This document shows positions 46,487 to 56,800 of a DNA stretch of 64,000 bases, piece after piece (positions within the stretch are counted from its first letter, which is position 1; every line of letters starts with the position of its first letter). Origin of the DNA: Calycina herbarum (lineage: Eukaryota; Ascomycota; Leotiomycetes; Helotiales; Pezizellaceae); the NCBI GenBank assembly GCA_001414485.1, contig LLEY01000051.1, positions 310,001-374,000 on the forward strand, in the 5' to 3' direction. The notes beneath the pieces were generated by a model. It saw only the letters and a program-made list of their open reading frames with translations, did no database searches and was not told where the DNA came from. Both the position numbers and the translations under genes were made by a program.

Positions 46487-46779
46487 CTATGCACCAATTC
46501 GCCGAGCTGCCTGTTGGCCTGTAAACAAGGAGAACATGAGTCAGCATTCGTGTATTCGAGCTTGCCGCAGTTCGCCGTAAAGGGTTGTGTAAATACCGTG
46601 CTGAATTATCTGTTGATGAATGCCACCTCTTTGGTACAGGGCTGTTGAGACATATTTGTTAGATCTTATTTACGACAATGCAAGATTCGGGGGAATGAGA
46701 GAGAGAAGGACTTACCTAGAAGTGCAATAAGAATCTGGAGGATACCGATTATTAGGGCGACTATCTGGTCTTCAGACAT
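46487..46779 (-). CDS. Single-helix membrane microprotein, copy 3
   Basis: Exons are complement 46716-46779, 46597-46641 and 46487-46518, giving 46 residues. Introns of 74 and 78 bp (GTAAGT to ACAG; GTATTT to ACAG) are both in phase 1. The peptide starts MSEDQIVALIIGILQILIAL, continues LYQRGGIHQQIIQH, and ends GQQAARRIGA, leaving a basic C terminus. An acidic N terminus, one helix and a basic tail fit a small single-pass membrane protein. Upstream lie two decayed copies of the EST1-like zinc-finger exon, and downstream an EST1-region fragment; copy 4 has the same neighbours. The 3' flank AATTGTACACTGA-type sequence is shared with copy 4. Splice signals here are the clearest of the four. Confidence 0.75.
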
Positions 46780-47164
46780 TTTGGGAAGGGAGTTGTTGGT
46801 ATCTGAGGAAAGCAGCAGGTCAAAACATCAACAATGACAGGATCGTTGGCAATGGAGTGGTATAGTGGTGATAAGATTGTGACTGGTTGTCCCGGGGCTT
46901 CGGATGTTCAACTATTTCAAGCTGGCAAGGCTAATACTTTTTTCTAAAGCATGTGAGCTTAGGGGTATCTTGGATTATAGGTGTGGATATTTGCTGTTGA
47001 CATGCGAGACTCAACGTGTGTTCGTTGTGTGGCCTGGTTGCTGGCTTTATATCGTGGTTGTTTTCCGCCCGCGAGATCCCCCCTCTGTATTGCAGGCTGA
47101 GGGCCAGTTTCTCTAAGGATCCGGCTCCAGCTATGATCTATCCCCCGTTTCACGCTCTTTTGAC

Positions 47165-47392
47165 GTGGCTCTGAAGAATGTGCAGCCTCAAAATCTCGAC
47201 GTCAGTAAAAATGCGACGCTCAGGACAAAAAGTACGCATCTAAAACTTTGGATTGATGAGAACGAGACTGGGAACTGGGACTACAGAACGTTGAAAACCT
47301 TGAACTTTGTGGAATTCGCAATTCTCCGTTTATGTCAGATCCACAGCTGGTCCATCCCCAATTTATGCGGATTTGCTCGTTGATTGCTAGAT
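47165..47392 (-). pseudogene. Zinc-finger-exon relic 1
   Basis: The minus strand aligns with exon 1 of the EST1-like gene along most of its length. GATGGACCAGCT(G/C)TGG, AACGGAGAAT..CG.AATTCCACAAAGT and TGTCCTGAGCGTCGCATTTT all correspond, with an insertion in the middle and stops. The finger motif survives only as CPERRIFTDVEIL with the first Cys region disrupted. Confidence 0.82.
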
Positions 47393-47640
47393 TTCTTGCT
47401 GACGATTGGTCGCTGAAGCTGGGACTTTTCTTCAGATCCACACCGTACTTCATCTTCTTTGGATATGAATTATGGGACCCCAAATATAGTTGGTGTTTAT
47501 TTTGTGAAACACAACGAGCATTATGGAGTTGTCTCTATCCCAGGAGAGAGAACTTGCTGTTGTGTTGACGGGTGCAGGAACTTACACTTGTACCTACCAT
47601 GGTTGCACACATACCATGGTTAAACCAATTTTTGAATGGG
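47393..47640. repeat. Dispersed repeat (copies at 48.9 and 52.1 kb)
   Basis: The first part (about 47393-47520: GATCCACACCGTACTTC, TTTGGATATGA, TATAGTTG.T.TTTA) recurs at 48885-49020 and in weaker form at 52040-52165. The second part (47560-47640: GGAACTTACACTTGTACCTA, CCATGG) recurs at 49115-49185. Confidence 0.65.
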
Positions 47641-47649
47641 AAGAAATAA

Positions 47650-47915
47650 TACTGACATTTATAGTGGTGGTCCTGGAGGGCGTGGTGATTGTCTTGAGCG
47701 AAAATGCGATGTTCGGAACACAGCGTGCACGCCCAAGACTTCGAATTGGTGAAAATGCGACTGTTATGTTTACGAATTGACTGATATAGCTGTATTGGTA
47801 TTGTATTACTTTGCAGTCCTGGAACTTGGGGGGTTTCGTGTTTCGCCGTTGATGGTGGATTCGAGAGTGGTCCATCACCCGTTTCTGCGGTTTTGCTTGT
47901 TGTGTTGCTATTCAA
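47650..47915 (-). pseudogene. Zinc-finger-exon relic 2
   Basis: The minus strand reads KSWACTLCSEHRIFAQDNHH then ALQDHH, against the parent KSWACTLCPERRIF and HALQDHRE. DNA identity is high over TCTTGGGCGTGCACGCTGTG. Flanking sequence has diverged and no long frame links it to an EST1 region. Confidence 0.85.
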
Positions 47916-47999
47916 TCCTGTGATGGAGGGTTCGCCGTGAGAATTGCTCGAGGCTTCTTATGTTTGTATAATAGTGATATACCAGGGACAAAGAGATTG

Positions 48000-48167
48000 T
48001 CAGTTCAACATTCGAAAGCTCGGAAAGAAGAAGTTCTTGACGGGGACAGATCGCGCCTGGAGGATTGAGGTGATAGTAAAACAAAAATCCGCAAGCGTTT
48101 CCTTCCGTGTTGCGTCGGTGACACCACGCGAGCGGGCTTCTGTCGGGATAGGCGTAGCATAGGGCAT
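48000..48167 (-). CDS. Possible 55-residue small protein
   Basis: An ATG frame, preceded on the minus strand by a TTTAAATACC box about 30 bp upstream, reads MPYATPIPTEARSRGVTDAT and continues into a hydrophobic FCFTITSILQ stretch and a basic, Phe-rich end. No homologous copy was found in the window and there is no domain. Coding status is weak. Confidence 0.22.
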   Translation of the reverse strand: MPYATPIPTEARSRGVTDATRKETLADFCFTITSILQARSVPVKNFFFPSFRMLN

Positions 48168-48279
48168 GATGCTAGATTCTTTGGGGGGTTGGTATTTAAA
48201 GGTGTTCTTGTTTGAAGAATGAGAAGAGGAGGAGAGGGGCAGTGAGGGTAAGGGAACCCTTTCACCCAGGACCCTGCCC

Positions 48280-48307
48280 GTGGTTCGCAAAATAAATTGC
48301 GAACCAC
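48280..48307. promoter_or_regulatory. Perfect 11-bp inverted repeat GTGGTTCGCAA
   Basis: GTGGTTCGCAA (48280-48290) and TTGCGAACCAC (48297-48307) form perfect arms around a six-base spacer. The same TTCGC core occurs at 33.8 and 39.4 kb. It could be a dimer-bound operator or a transposon footprint. Confidence 0.45.
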
Positions 48308-48589
48308 TTTCTTGGTGTTGTCCCTTCTGTCGTTGTCTGCCTACCTGTGATTTCCCCTCTTCGGGCTTGATAAGGTCCGGTGATGAAGCTGTGAAGCGGG
48401 TTGGGGATTGCACATTGCCAATCAAATCTTAGATGACGAAGTAATGGGGCGGGCTGAAGAGTTGATACTCGGAGTTCTCCTTTCCTTTCTCATCCAACAA
48501 CCAATGAATGAGGGTATTTTCAACCGCCTCGGCCATATGGTACTGGAAAGCCGGACTTCCTCTCTTATTGAGAAGTGGCTGCATCGTGT

Positions 48590-48720
48590 AACTTGAAAAT
48601 AGCCAATCGAGCTTTTGGGAAATGCTTGGCACAAGTGCTGGAAAGCTGGCATTGGCCCAGACGATCGATTGTTTAACATTCGAGGCTGATTTGTCCGCGG
48701 GTCTGCCTTGGAAGCGGGCA
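48590..48720. repeat. Dispersed repeat, copy 1 (second at 51.35 kb)
   Basis: AGCGA/TCGAGCTTTTGGGAAA.., GGCACAAGTGCTGGAAAG, TTGG(C/T)CCAGACGAT and AGGCTGATTTGTCCG recur in the same order at 51390-51475. Confidence 0.7.
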
Positions 48721-48884
48721 AAACTGTTGGTTGAGATTGTCCAATAATCAGAAATTCAGAGTTCTCAAGTATTCATATTCAGTTCTAGAACCATTTCAGT
48801 TTTATTCTGGAATATGATGATATAGAAGACTTACAACAAACAATCCGATACACCGAGACTGTTGAGATGAGGCTATAATTAACT

Positions 48885-49185
48885 ACCATTTTTCTTGCAG
48901 AGGACTGATTGCCGAAGTTGAGACCTTTCGTCATATCCACACCTTACTTCTCGTTCTCTGGATATGATCTTGGGGATCGCCCGAGTCCAAGTATAGTTGA
49001 TATTTACGTTGTGGCAAAGTGTCTATTTCAATAGCCGCGTAATACATGCCACAACGTAAAAAGCGGGTGTGTCTCAATGCTAGAAAATAAAACTTGGTGG
49101 TGCGTTGGGCACCGGAACTTGCACTTATACCTACCACGGTTTCCCACCTACCATGGCTACACCATTTGTTCAATGAGAAACGGCT
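48885..49185. repeat. Dispersed repeat, second copy of 47.39-47.64 kb
   Basis: ATATCCACACCTTACTTCTC, CTGGATATGATC, AAGTATAGTTGATATTTA and GGAACTTGCACTTATACCTA follow the same order as at 47393-47640. The zinc-finger relic that follows the first copy is absent here. Confidence 0.65.
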
Positions 49186-49659
49186 GTGCATCATGAACGA
49201 AGAATAATACCAGATCCGTAATCTACTTGAACGAATAAAGTATTAATACATCGCAGATGGAATTGTAGTAAGTATACTGGATTTATTGAGTACAGAAAGT
49301 GCCAACCAGTATAACTCAAACTAGAAAAGGAGAGCAGTGAGGTTCTCATGTTCTCAAAGATAGGTGTGATACTTTTCATGGACAGACAACCTTGCTTAAT
49401 TAATTAGGTTTTCCTAAAATAGAGAATCGGAAGAAGGAATTCTCGAGGACACCAGAACCTGCAGGTTTACTCTCGAAGCATAAAACTTATTGTTCTGGGA
49501 GGACTAAATTATATACAAATGCTGCCCGGCATCGTTTTGACTTCAAATGAGCCCCATACTTAGCTTGAAATGAACACTAGAGGGGTAACTTAAACCAAAC
49601 ACAACCAGAGGCCAAAATATATCAAGTACGCAGTAAACCAATAACAAAATTTGACAAAA

Positions 49660-49760
49660 CCCTCAACAATCGACCTCCATCCACTTGAACGAGGATAACA
49701 CCGGCATTTAATCCCTTTGCTCCCGTGACTTGTGATATCGGTCGGGTTTTTGGCTGAGAA
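49660..49760 (-). pseudogene. EST1-region fragment, relic 2
   Basis: The minus strand reads SQPKTRPISQ, then a degraded counterpart of EVKGIYAGLVMVE (KGLNAGVILVQ), matching the parent LQPETRPISQEQL region at 35250-35340. Upstream sequence (AGAACAATAGAATTC-like) is shared with the flank of relic 1 at 46.27 kb but not with the parent, so the two relics share a later ancestor. Confidence 0.75.
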
Positions 49761-50202
49761 TAATTCGACACCAGCTCGGAGAATACAGAACAATAGAATT
49801 CAGAGGAAGAAAAATAGTTATTAGAAAGCAGAACAGGGGCGACAACTTTTTGCGATGAAAGCACATCGATCGACTTCAGCGAGTAAAAAAGATATGTGGA
49901 GAAAAGTCTAATAAAAAAATAAAAGCAAGCACATGTTCCAACGAAGTGGGGAGACGAGACTGGAGCACGTGTAAAGTTCTGCTTGTGCGCTATTGACGTT
50001 CTAATTTTGGTAACGGTTCTTGGAAAGAAAAGGGAATGGCGGTAATTTGCCTAAGTGAGCGAGGAAACAATGCCCTTTCTTTCATCCTTGTCTTTCTTGA
50101 AAATGTAATTGTACACTGATACGCCCGGAGAAAGAAACTGAAGAATGCAAGCTGGGAACTTTGAGATTTATTGCCCATGCGTTCGTGGGCGGGGGATCTG
50201 AG

Positions 50203-50514
50203 TTATACCCCAGTTGGTCGAGCTACCTGTTGGCCTTTCAACCAGGAGAGAGAAGTGTTAGCCCTTATTCAAACTTGCAATGGAAGTCTTGCTCTTGCGC
50301 AAGGGGGTGCGCAAGGTGGTGAGCAAATACCGTAATGTATTATTTGCAGGCGGATTGCTCCTCTCTGGTAGAGGGCTGTTGAACAACGTTGTTAGTTCTA
50401 TAAGCTAGGGTAGAATGCAAGAAATGTTGGAATGGGAATCTTACCTAGGAGTGCGATAAGGATCTGGATTACTAGTATACCGATGATTATCGTGGTTATC
50501 TGATCTCCGGACAT
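50203..50514 (-). CDS. Single-helix membrane microprotein, copy 4
   Basis: Exons are complement 50445-50514, 50331-50375 and 50203-50234, giving 48 residues; introns of 69 and 96 bp are both in phase 1. The peptide starts MSGDQITTIIIGILVIQILI, with two extra residues in the helix relative to the other copies (six-base gain in exon 1). It continues LYQRGAIRLQIIHY and ends GQQVARPTGV. Exon 2 keeps exactly 45 bases and exon 3 the same 32 bases as copy 3. As with copy 3, a zinc-finger relic lies upstream and an EST1 fragment downstream, so the two loci belong to one segmental duplication. An in-frame length change with no frameshift argues that the protein is maintained. Confidence 0.72.
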
Positions 50515-50649
50515 AGTGGGTAACGTGGGATTGTATCTGAACGACGACGACCGTATTGTAATGCTGACCGAAAATCACGTCGTTTGTATGGGCATTACTG
50601 TGAAGACGAACGTGATTGGGAAGTCACGGCTGGGAACCTAGAGCTAGTG

Positions 50650-50925
50650 GAGGATCCAAGGTGGCAATCAAAGCAAGACTATTGTTGCGGTGGTCGGTTT
50701 TGGAGGGCGTGTGGTCAAAATATATCGGAGATAGTAAAAGCCCGACACTCAAGTCAAAGCGTACACCCCAAGACTTCGGATGAATGAGAAAGCGACTCTT
50801 ATTTACAGGTACCGATCGACAAGTTTGTGTTGAAGTGGGAGTAGAAGACTGTGCACGCCCGGGACTCTGTGGATTTCGCGTCCGGTCTTCGGTTCTGAGT
50901 TCACAGTTGTCGTCGTATACTTATT
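50650..50925 (-). pseudogene. Zinc-finger-exon relic 3
   Basis: Two partial matches to the parent finger exon occur on the minus strand. One is CGCGAAATCCACAGAGTCCC, then GGGCGTGCAC. The other is a longer degraded one ending ACCACACGCCCTCC, followed by ACCACCG. Neither keeps both Cys codons in frame. Confidence 0.72.
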
Positions 50926-51339
50926 TCTGGTTGTAATTTTTTTAGTTAAGCACCAGTGGGATTTGGAGGCAAGAGTTTCATGGAGCTTACTTTAATTTTA
51001 TGCGGATTGACATATAAAGGATGATTAGATTGATGGTTTGGTACTCGGAAGTTTGGATCGCGAAGGTTGTTCGGGAGCGGTAAAACTGCTCGAATCTTGA
51101 AAATTGATGTGATTGATACCCAAAAATGGTTGTTTGTGTCAATGAGGCTTCGTAAGAGGGCTCCTCTTGGTGTAGTCGAGAAATAAAACATGGTGCTGAA
51201 TTCAATGAGTGGTTATAATTTATACTCCAAGTTGGGGCTCGAGGGAAAAGGTGAAGAAGGATGGTTCGTAACGATTTCTATGGGTCTCTAGCTGTGAGTG
51301 TGCTTCCGCTTCCCACCATCTCACCATGGTGGGTGGAAT

Positions 51340-51480
51340 CCTTGTTGTTTTCAAGTGGCTGCGTTGTGCAACCCAACAGCGAATTAGGTTTCTGGAAAAG
51401 TTTTGGCACACGTGCTGGAAAGTTGGGATTGGTCCAGACAATAAATTGCTTGACACTCTAGGCTGATTTTGTCCGGTGAT
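51340..51480. repeat. Dispersed repeat, copy 2 (first at 48.6 kb)
   Basis: AGCGAATTAGGTTTCTGGAA, GGCACACGTGCTGGAAAG, TTGGTCCAGACAAT and AGGCTGATTTTGTCCG match 48605-48715 in order. Confidence 0.7.
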
Positions 51481-51599
51481 ATGCCTGCCGATGGTATCTG
51501 CGGAGAAAAACTCTCCAATCAATTCCTTCTTTTCAAGTAGTGGTGTTGTGCAAGCTATTAGACTTGCAGCAAACAATCTGGACTTCCTCAACTCTAACC

Positions 51600-51929
51600 G
51601 GGCGGGCTCGCTTATATGTTTCATTGGCCGTTTATTTGGCCGTCATTTTCCGTACCAGGCGTGCTGGAGGGAGGCTAGCATGACCAGACGGGTTCGCGTA
51701 TGCGCCATATATTTGGCCGTCGTTTTCTCTATAAGGCAGGCTAGAGATTAGCATCTGCAGCCTTTCGGTGAAGATGATTGGTGCTGAGTCAGATTGGATC
51801 GAGGCCTTGAACAGGTGAGATCGTAAACTTCGTTTTAGTAGTGACGACGAGCCAAATTTTGAAAATGGTTTCAAAATAATACGTGGGCATAACTGGTGTC
51901 TGAGATACCTTTCAACAGGCAGAAAGCGT
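51600..51929. repeat. Dispersed repeat, copy B (inverse of 20.5 kb copy)
   Basis: This is the reverse complement of copy A at 20518-20800. It carries an extra block of about 70 bp in which the TTTGGCCGTC.TTTTC motif is tandemly duplicated (51650 and 51714). Several differences from copy A are C/T or G/A transitions. Confidence 0.8.
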
Positions 51930-52039
51930 CAGATTAGATCGAGGCAATGCACTGGTGAGATCATGAGTTCTAGAACCAAATCAATATTGTTCTGCAAGAT
52001 GAGGGCATAAGAGACTCACAGCAAAGATTTTGGTACCCC

Positions 52040-52165
52040 CAGAATGTTGAGAGAGGATTATCATTGCTTACTAGGTTTCTTGAAAGCCAGTGAGTGCTGA
52101 AGCGGAGACTTTTCTTCATATGCACACAACTACTCTAGCCTCCGTTCCTTGGGTTTGATGCATTT
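52040..52165. repeat. Weak third copy of the 47.39-kb repeat
   Basis: AGGTTTCTTGAAAGCCAGTG, GCGGAGACTTTTCTTCATAT and the following CACAC.ACTACT..CCTCCGTTC echo 47390-47470 and 48885-48960, with lower identity. Confidence 0.45.
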
Positions 52166-53825
52166 CAAAGACGGGAACCACACCGAGATTTTTGTAACAA
52201 AATCATGGCCATGAAATGGAGATCTCATCACATGATGAGTTCGTACCTCCGTCTCCGTCCCTAAAGCTTTCTAATGCGTCGCTGGATACGTAGGGAACAC
52301 AAATCAACCATGAACAGGGACATGTTGATACATCTTTGCAGAAAAACCAAATTGCAGAATCAAAATTAATCGACGGTAGAAAGTATCACCCGTTGCAAGA
52401 AGCAACGCATTCATGTCCTTAAGGCGGGGTGATACTTCGATGGCACTAGAGCTTGCCAGTTTGCCTGTCTTTAAGGAAATAACCCTCCTTCTTGAGCCCC
52501 AGGCAGGCAATACGCTGGGAACAGAAGTATCAAGTACAAGCAAACGGAAAATAGAATTCAACAAAGCCCTCAAGAATTGGAGCAACCTTTGAAATGAAGT
52601 CAGAAACAATTGTGGCCCTAGAACTGGACTACTTAAAGCATACGTGAAACCTCGAACATCCAGAATGTGTTCCGGGGGTAGACAGAAGTGGAATTACCAA
52701 CAAGTTGTGGAATCAGCTCTCATCCTCTTGCCACGGTTTTTTCGACATCAAAACACTTGTAACAACTCTCTGGACAATCTCTCTCCGAATTGCGATTCAG
52801 CAAGTATGAGTTTTTGGAACTTCTTAGTTCGAGAGCAGGAAGGGGGACCGACATCGATGTTTACAGCTTGCTGCTGTTGTTTGTTGATAACGCGTCAACG
52901 CGTTCGATGGATTATAACAGAATTATGGTCCGGTTGACTTGGCATTCGATAGTGATATGATGGCATATATTCCAATTTGAAAAAGTGGTTGACGTCCAGG
53001 AGAGACCATGGATTTTGAGGAGACAGAAAATGTTCTCCACACTCCTCCACTTCTCTCGAAATAGAATAGCGCGTCCAAAATGAGAAAGCAGTCATGTATG
53101 ACTGCCATCTGGAGGAACGTTTGGTGCTCAGTTGTTTCCCCTCACAACCTGAGTTTCGCCTCTTTTTTTCTTCGGAAAAAGACACGATATCACTAAAGAA
53201 AGAATTAGACTCCTCACTTCTTCACGGAAAAGATACGTAGCCAAATAAACTGTACAACCCTCCACATCCCAATCGTACCCAAGTACCGGCAAAACACCAT
53301 TTCGTTGGTCGGGATCCCTGCAAGATTTGGTGTTTATGCGCGGCTTCAAAATGGCCCGGGGGTTCTGGATGGCGGACCAACGAACCGAAAGAGTCCACCA
53401 CGAAGAAAAAATGAGGAACCCCGGGGACTCTTTATAATGCGGCTGCTATTCATGGCAGCTGGCACCTGCAATTGGCAACCCGCTGGCATAATCGGGTCGG
53501 AATTACCGTCATCACGGTTCCCTATCACGGTGCTCATTGCGCCACGTTTGATCGGCCCACTGCTGGGAAGGGTTGTGGCTCCACCTGCTTGAATGCGGTG
53601 TAAGAAAAAAAACAAACGACTGTCGAGGGCAGAAACATCCAAATAATCCCTCAGTAAAACATGAGACCACCATCACCGCGACTAATTCACCCTGACGAAC
53701 CCGTATCTCGGTGCCATTCACATCTCCAGATTGCACATCCCTAGACTCCTCCAACTCCCCTCAATATATGAGCTCAACCGCGGTAACAGGGCACCTTTCG
53801 GCCTTTTCTGATCCATCAGCATAGC
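52166..53825. other. Gene-free promoter side of the coiled-coil gene
   Basis: A minus-strand frame at 52304-52609 lacks an ATG and is not recognised. GC content rises toward 53826, where the long coiled-coil gene begins. Confidence 0.35.
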
Positions 53826-56800
53826 ATGTCTTTACGCGGGCCCGGCGTGATCAATCGGTGGAGAGAGAGGCATCGTTCATATTCCGGTATCTCTTCAACA
53901 TCGACGGCGACCTCGAAGCCTCAAGCATTGCGACCTTCAACCTCATATGCCCCATCAGCAACCCCTTCCGCTGCGCGGTCAGCCGCGTACAACCGCGACT
54001 TTGAGAAAATCGTCGAAGATGCCGTTCTTCACGCGTTCAACAGCGATGTCTTCAAGACCGCCATCGCGTCTCAAATAGAACCTCACTTGTCCAAGCAGCA
54101 CGAGAAAATCAATCAGTTAAAGACGGCCAACTTGAATTTCGAATCCAATGTCCAGACTCAGCTCGAGGACATTCCCCTCATGTTACAGCCGGCACTGGAT
54201 CACCTGACCAACCTGGAGATCCCAAATTACGAAAAGGAACTGACAGAGCTTCTGACTGGACAAAAAGCCCTGGCCGATTCTATTGTTATGTTCGATGGTC
54301 GACTGACGGCTGTTGAGACCCAGGTCCAGGACTTTGATGGACGTGTTAAAGCACTTCAGGAAGAGGTGGTAAGTGCTGATCTGAGGTCAGCTATTCGATT
54401 TGGGGAAATTTCAAACGAACTCCAGGACCGTAACTCCACCTTTGGTGATCGACTCTGGAATGTGGAAAGAGATTTGGGCCAAAAGATAGATGGTCAGCAG
54501 AGACGAGTCGTGGGTGCTTGTGAGGATTTACGAAAAGCTATTGTCATAACCCAGGATAAGATTTCTTCGTTGGAGACCATGCATATTGGATTTGATGACA
54601 AGTTGACCTCGAATGGAGAGCGCTCTGATAATTTATTTAAGAAGATTGAGCAGGTCAGCAAGAGCATATCGAAGCTGGACTCGGCGGACATTGCCATTCA
54701 ACGGGATATCAAGGCAGTCCAGGAAACAGTTTCATCATTGGATACATCCCCTCTCGACCATATCCCACGACGGTTGGATGGAATGGATCGAGCAATGTCG
54801 GATCTCAAAAGAAGTATTGAAACACAGGCTACTCTAGCATCGTTGGATGCCAAGATTGCTTCCGGCAACAATGCAAGAATTGATACTCTTTCATCAAATG
54901 TTGGAAAGATGGGAAAATTAATGGAGGACGTCCACCAGCAAGTTTGTGACGACTCGGAATTTGATTTTACCACGGAGAAATTGGAGTCCATCGAGTCGAA
55001 AATTGTTTCATTAGATGATGCTCTAGAAGGTGTGCGGAAAAACGTCAAGACTTTGGATACATCTCCACTCTTTTTACACACAGAAAAGCTTGAGAATTTG
55101 AAGTCGAGCGTATCACAAATCGAGACTGCAGTGGCCCTCATTGATTCGAAACATTTCCCTTCTCAAAACGCCTCGCTGGATTTATTGAAAACGGACATTT
55201 CAGCACTCCAATCGACCCTCGACACCGGATTCTCATCTGAGAAAAACAACCTCGAGATGATTCAGAACCACTTGTCCCTACTACCAGATTCCCCCAAGAT
55301 TGATTCTATTGTTTCTGCGCTCGAAAGCAACCACGCAGTCACAACAGAAAAATTTGATGGTCTGGAAAACACCCTTGGAATGATTTCTAATATCGCCACT
55401 TTGACAAGTGAGGCGCTTTCTTCCCATTCCGATGCTTTTGATTCTGCTTTTGGCACCATCGTGTCACTGCATCACGAGACAACCAGCAAATTCGAGCCAC
55501 TTGGTTCTAGCATAACTGCTATTGGCAAGGAAATTGGTTCCGGGAATGATGCTGTCGCAGCTTTAGGAACCAGATTTGAGGATATTTTGGCAAAGCAGGA
55601 AGATCATGTCGCAAGCATTGCTGATGTCAAGAGTCGAGTAGGGTCTGGAAATGACGTCCTCAAATCTTTAACATCACAAGTTGACCTCATCGTTACAAAA
55701 TCTGATGCACACCACGCCCTTTTGACGGAGGTCAAGGAAAATGACAAGAGTGCCGAAATAATCACGACCTTGAGTAGGGGAGAGAAATCGCAAGTGGAGC
55801 ATTTCAAGATCTTGGGCCAAAACATCGAAGCAACCAAGATGACTGTCGAAAGTACACACGAGAGTACATTGTCCGAAATGCGACAGCAAACTGATACCAT
55901 ATCATCAGGTTTGGTGAAATCTAAGGAATCACATCTGGCGCACACCGCTTCCTTCGCAGAGGCGAAAGCTTCACAAGAAAAGCGGTACGAAACCCTCGAC
56001 GGATATTTCTCAGCTCTAAATGCTGCCGTTGCTAAATCCCATACTGCTATTACCAACATCCAAGGGACGGTAGATTCCATGCTTCCAGAGTTAGAGTCTT
56101 CCAAGATTTCTCATTCTGATCACGCAGCAAGTCTCTCCGAAATTCTTGACCTCAACAAATTGCATGCGACTTCCTTGTCAGATATACATGGCACATCTGG
56201 TGAAATCGTTCGAGGGCTGGAAAAGTCACACGTGGCTGCTGGAAACCACTCGTCAACATTGGGCGAACTTGCCGAAGCAGTGTCACGAAAAGACGACATT
56301 GGAGACCTGCACGCTATGTTGAGTACCATTCTCGAGGGATTGGATAAACATGCTAGCAGTTTGAAACAGCTCAGCACCACCGAATCAATTGCTGAGTTGA
56401 AGAGTGATATCTCAAGTGCTCACGATTCACGCAAAGATGATTTGGCGGACTTGCATGGCATCTTGAGCACTGTACTTGAGGCAATGGACAAGCACTCCAA
56501 CGGACTACAACAGCTTAGCACTTCTGAAGCTGTTCTCGAGTTGAAGGGCGAAATCTCAGCCTCTCGTGATCTACTTACCGCTCATTCCACCACTCTTTCC
56601 GATGTAAAGAGTGCAGTGACCGACACTGCTATCCTGGATGCAACAAAGAACATTAACACTTCTGTCGACGGTGTAGCGGATCGTATCGATTCTCTTGATG
56701 CGGAGCTCAAGGCTAGTTTCAGTCTCATTACATCTTTAGGCGAGGCGAACAAATCCTCACTCCAAGGCGTTCGTTCCACACTTGAAACTTCGGACATCTC

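Noticed and set aside
47535..47915. 126-codon frame with an intact-looking finger motif as a functional gene
   Set aside because: The motif lies inside a duplicated exon fragment, and the remaining frame reads through an unrelated dispersed repeat. It is treated as a relic.
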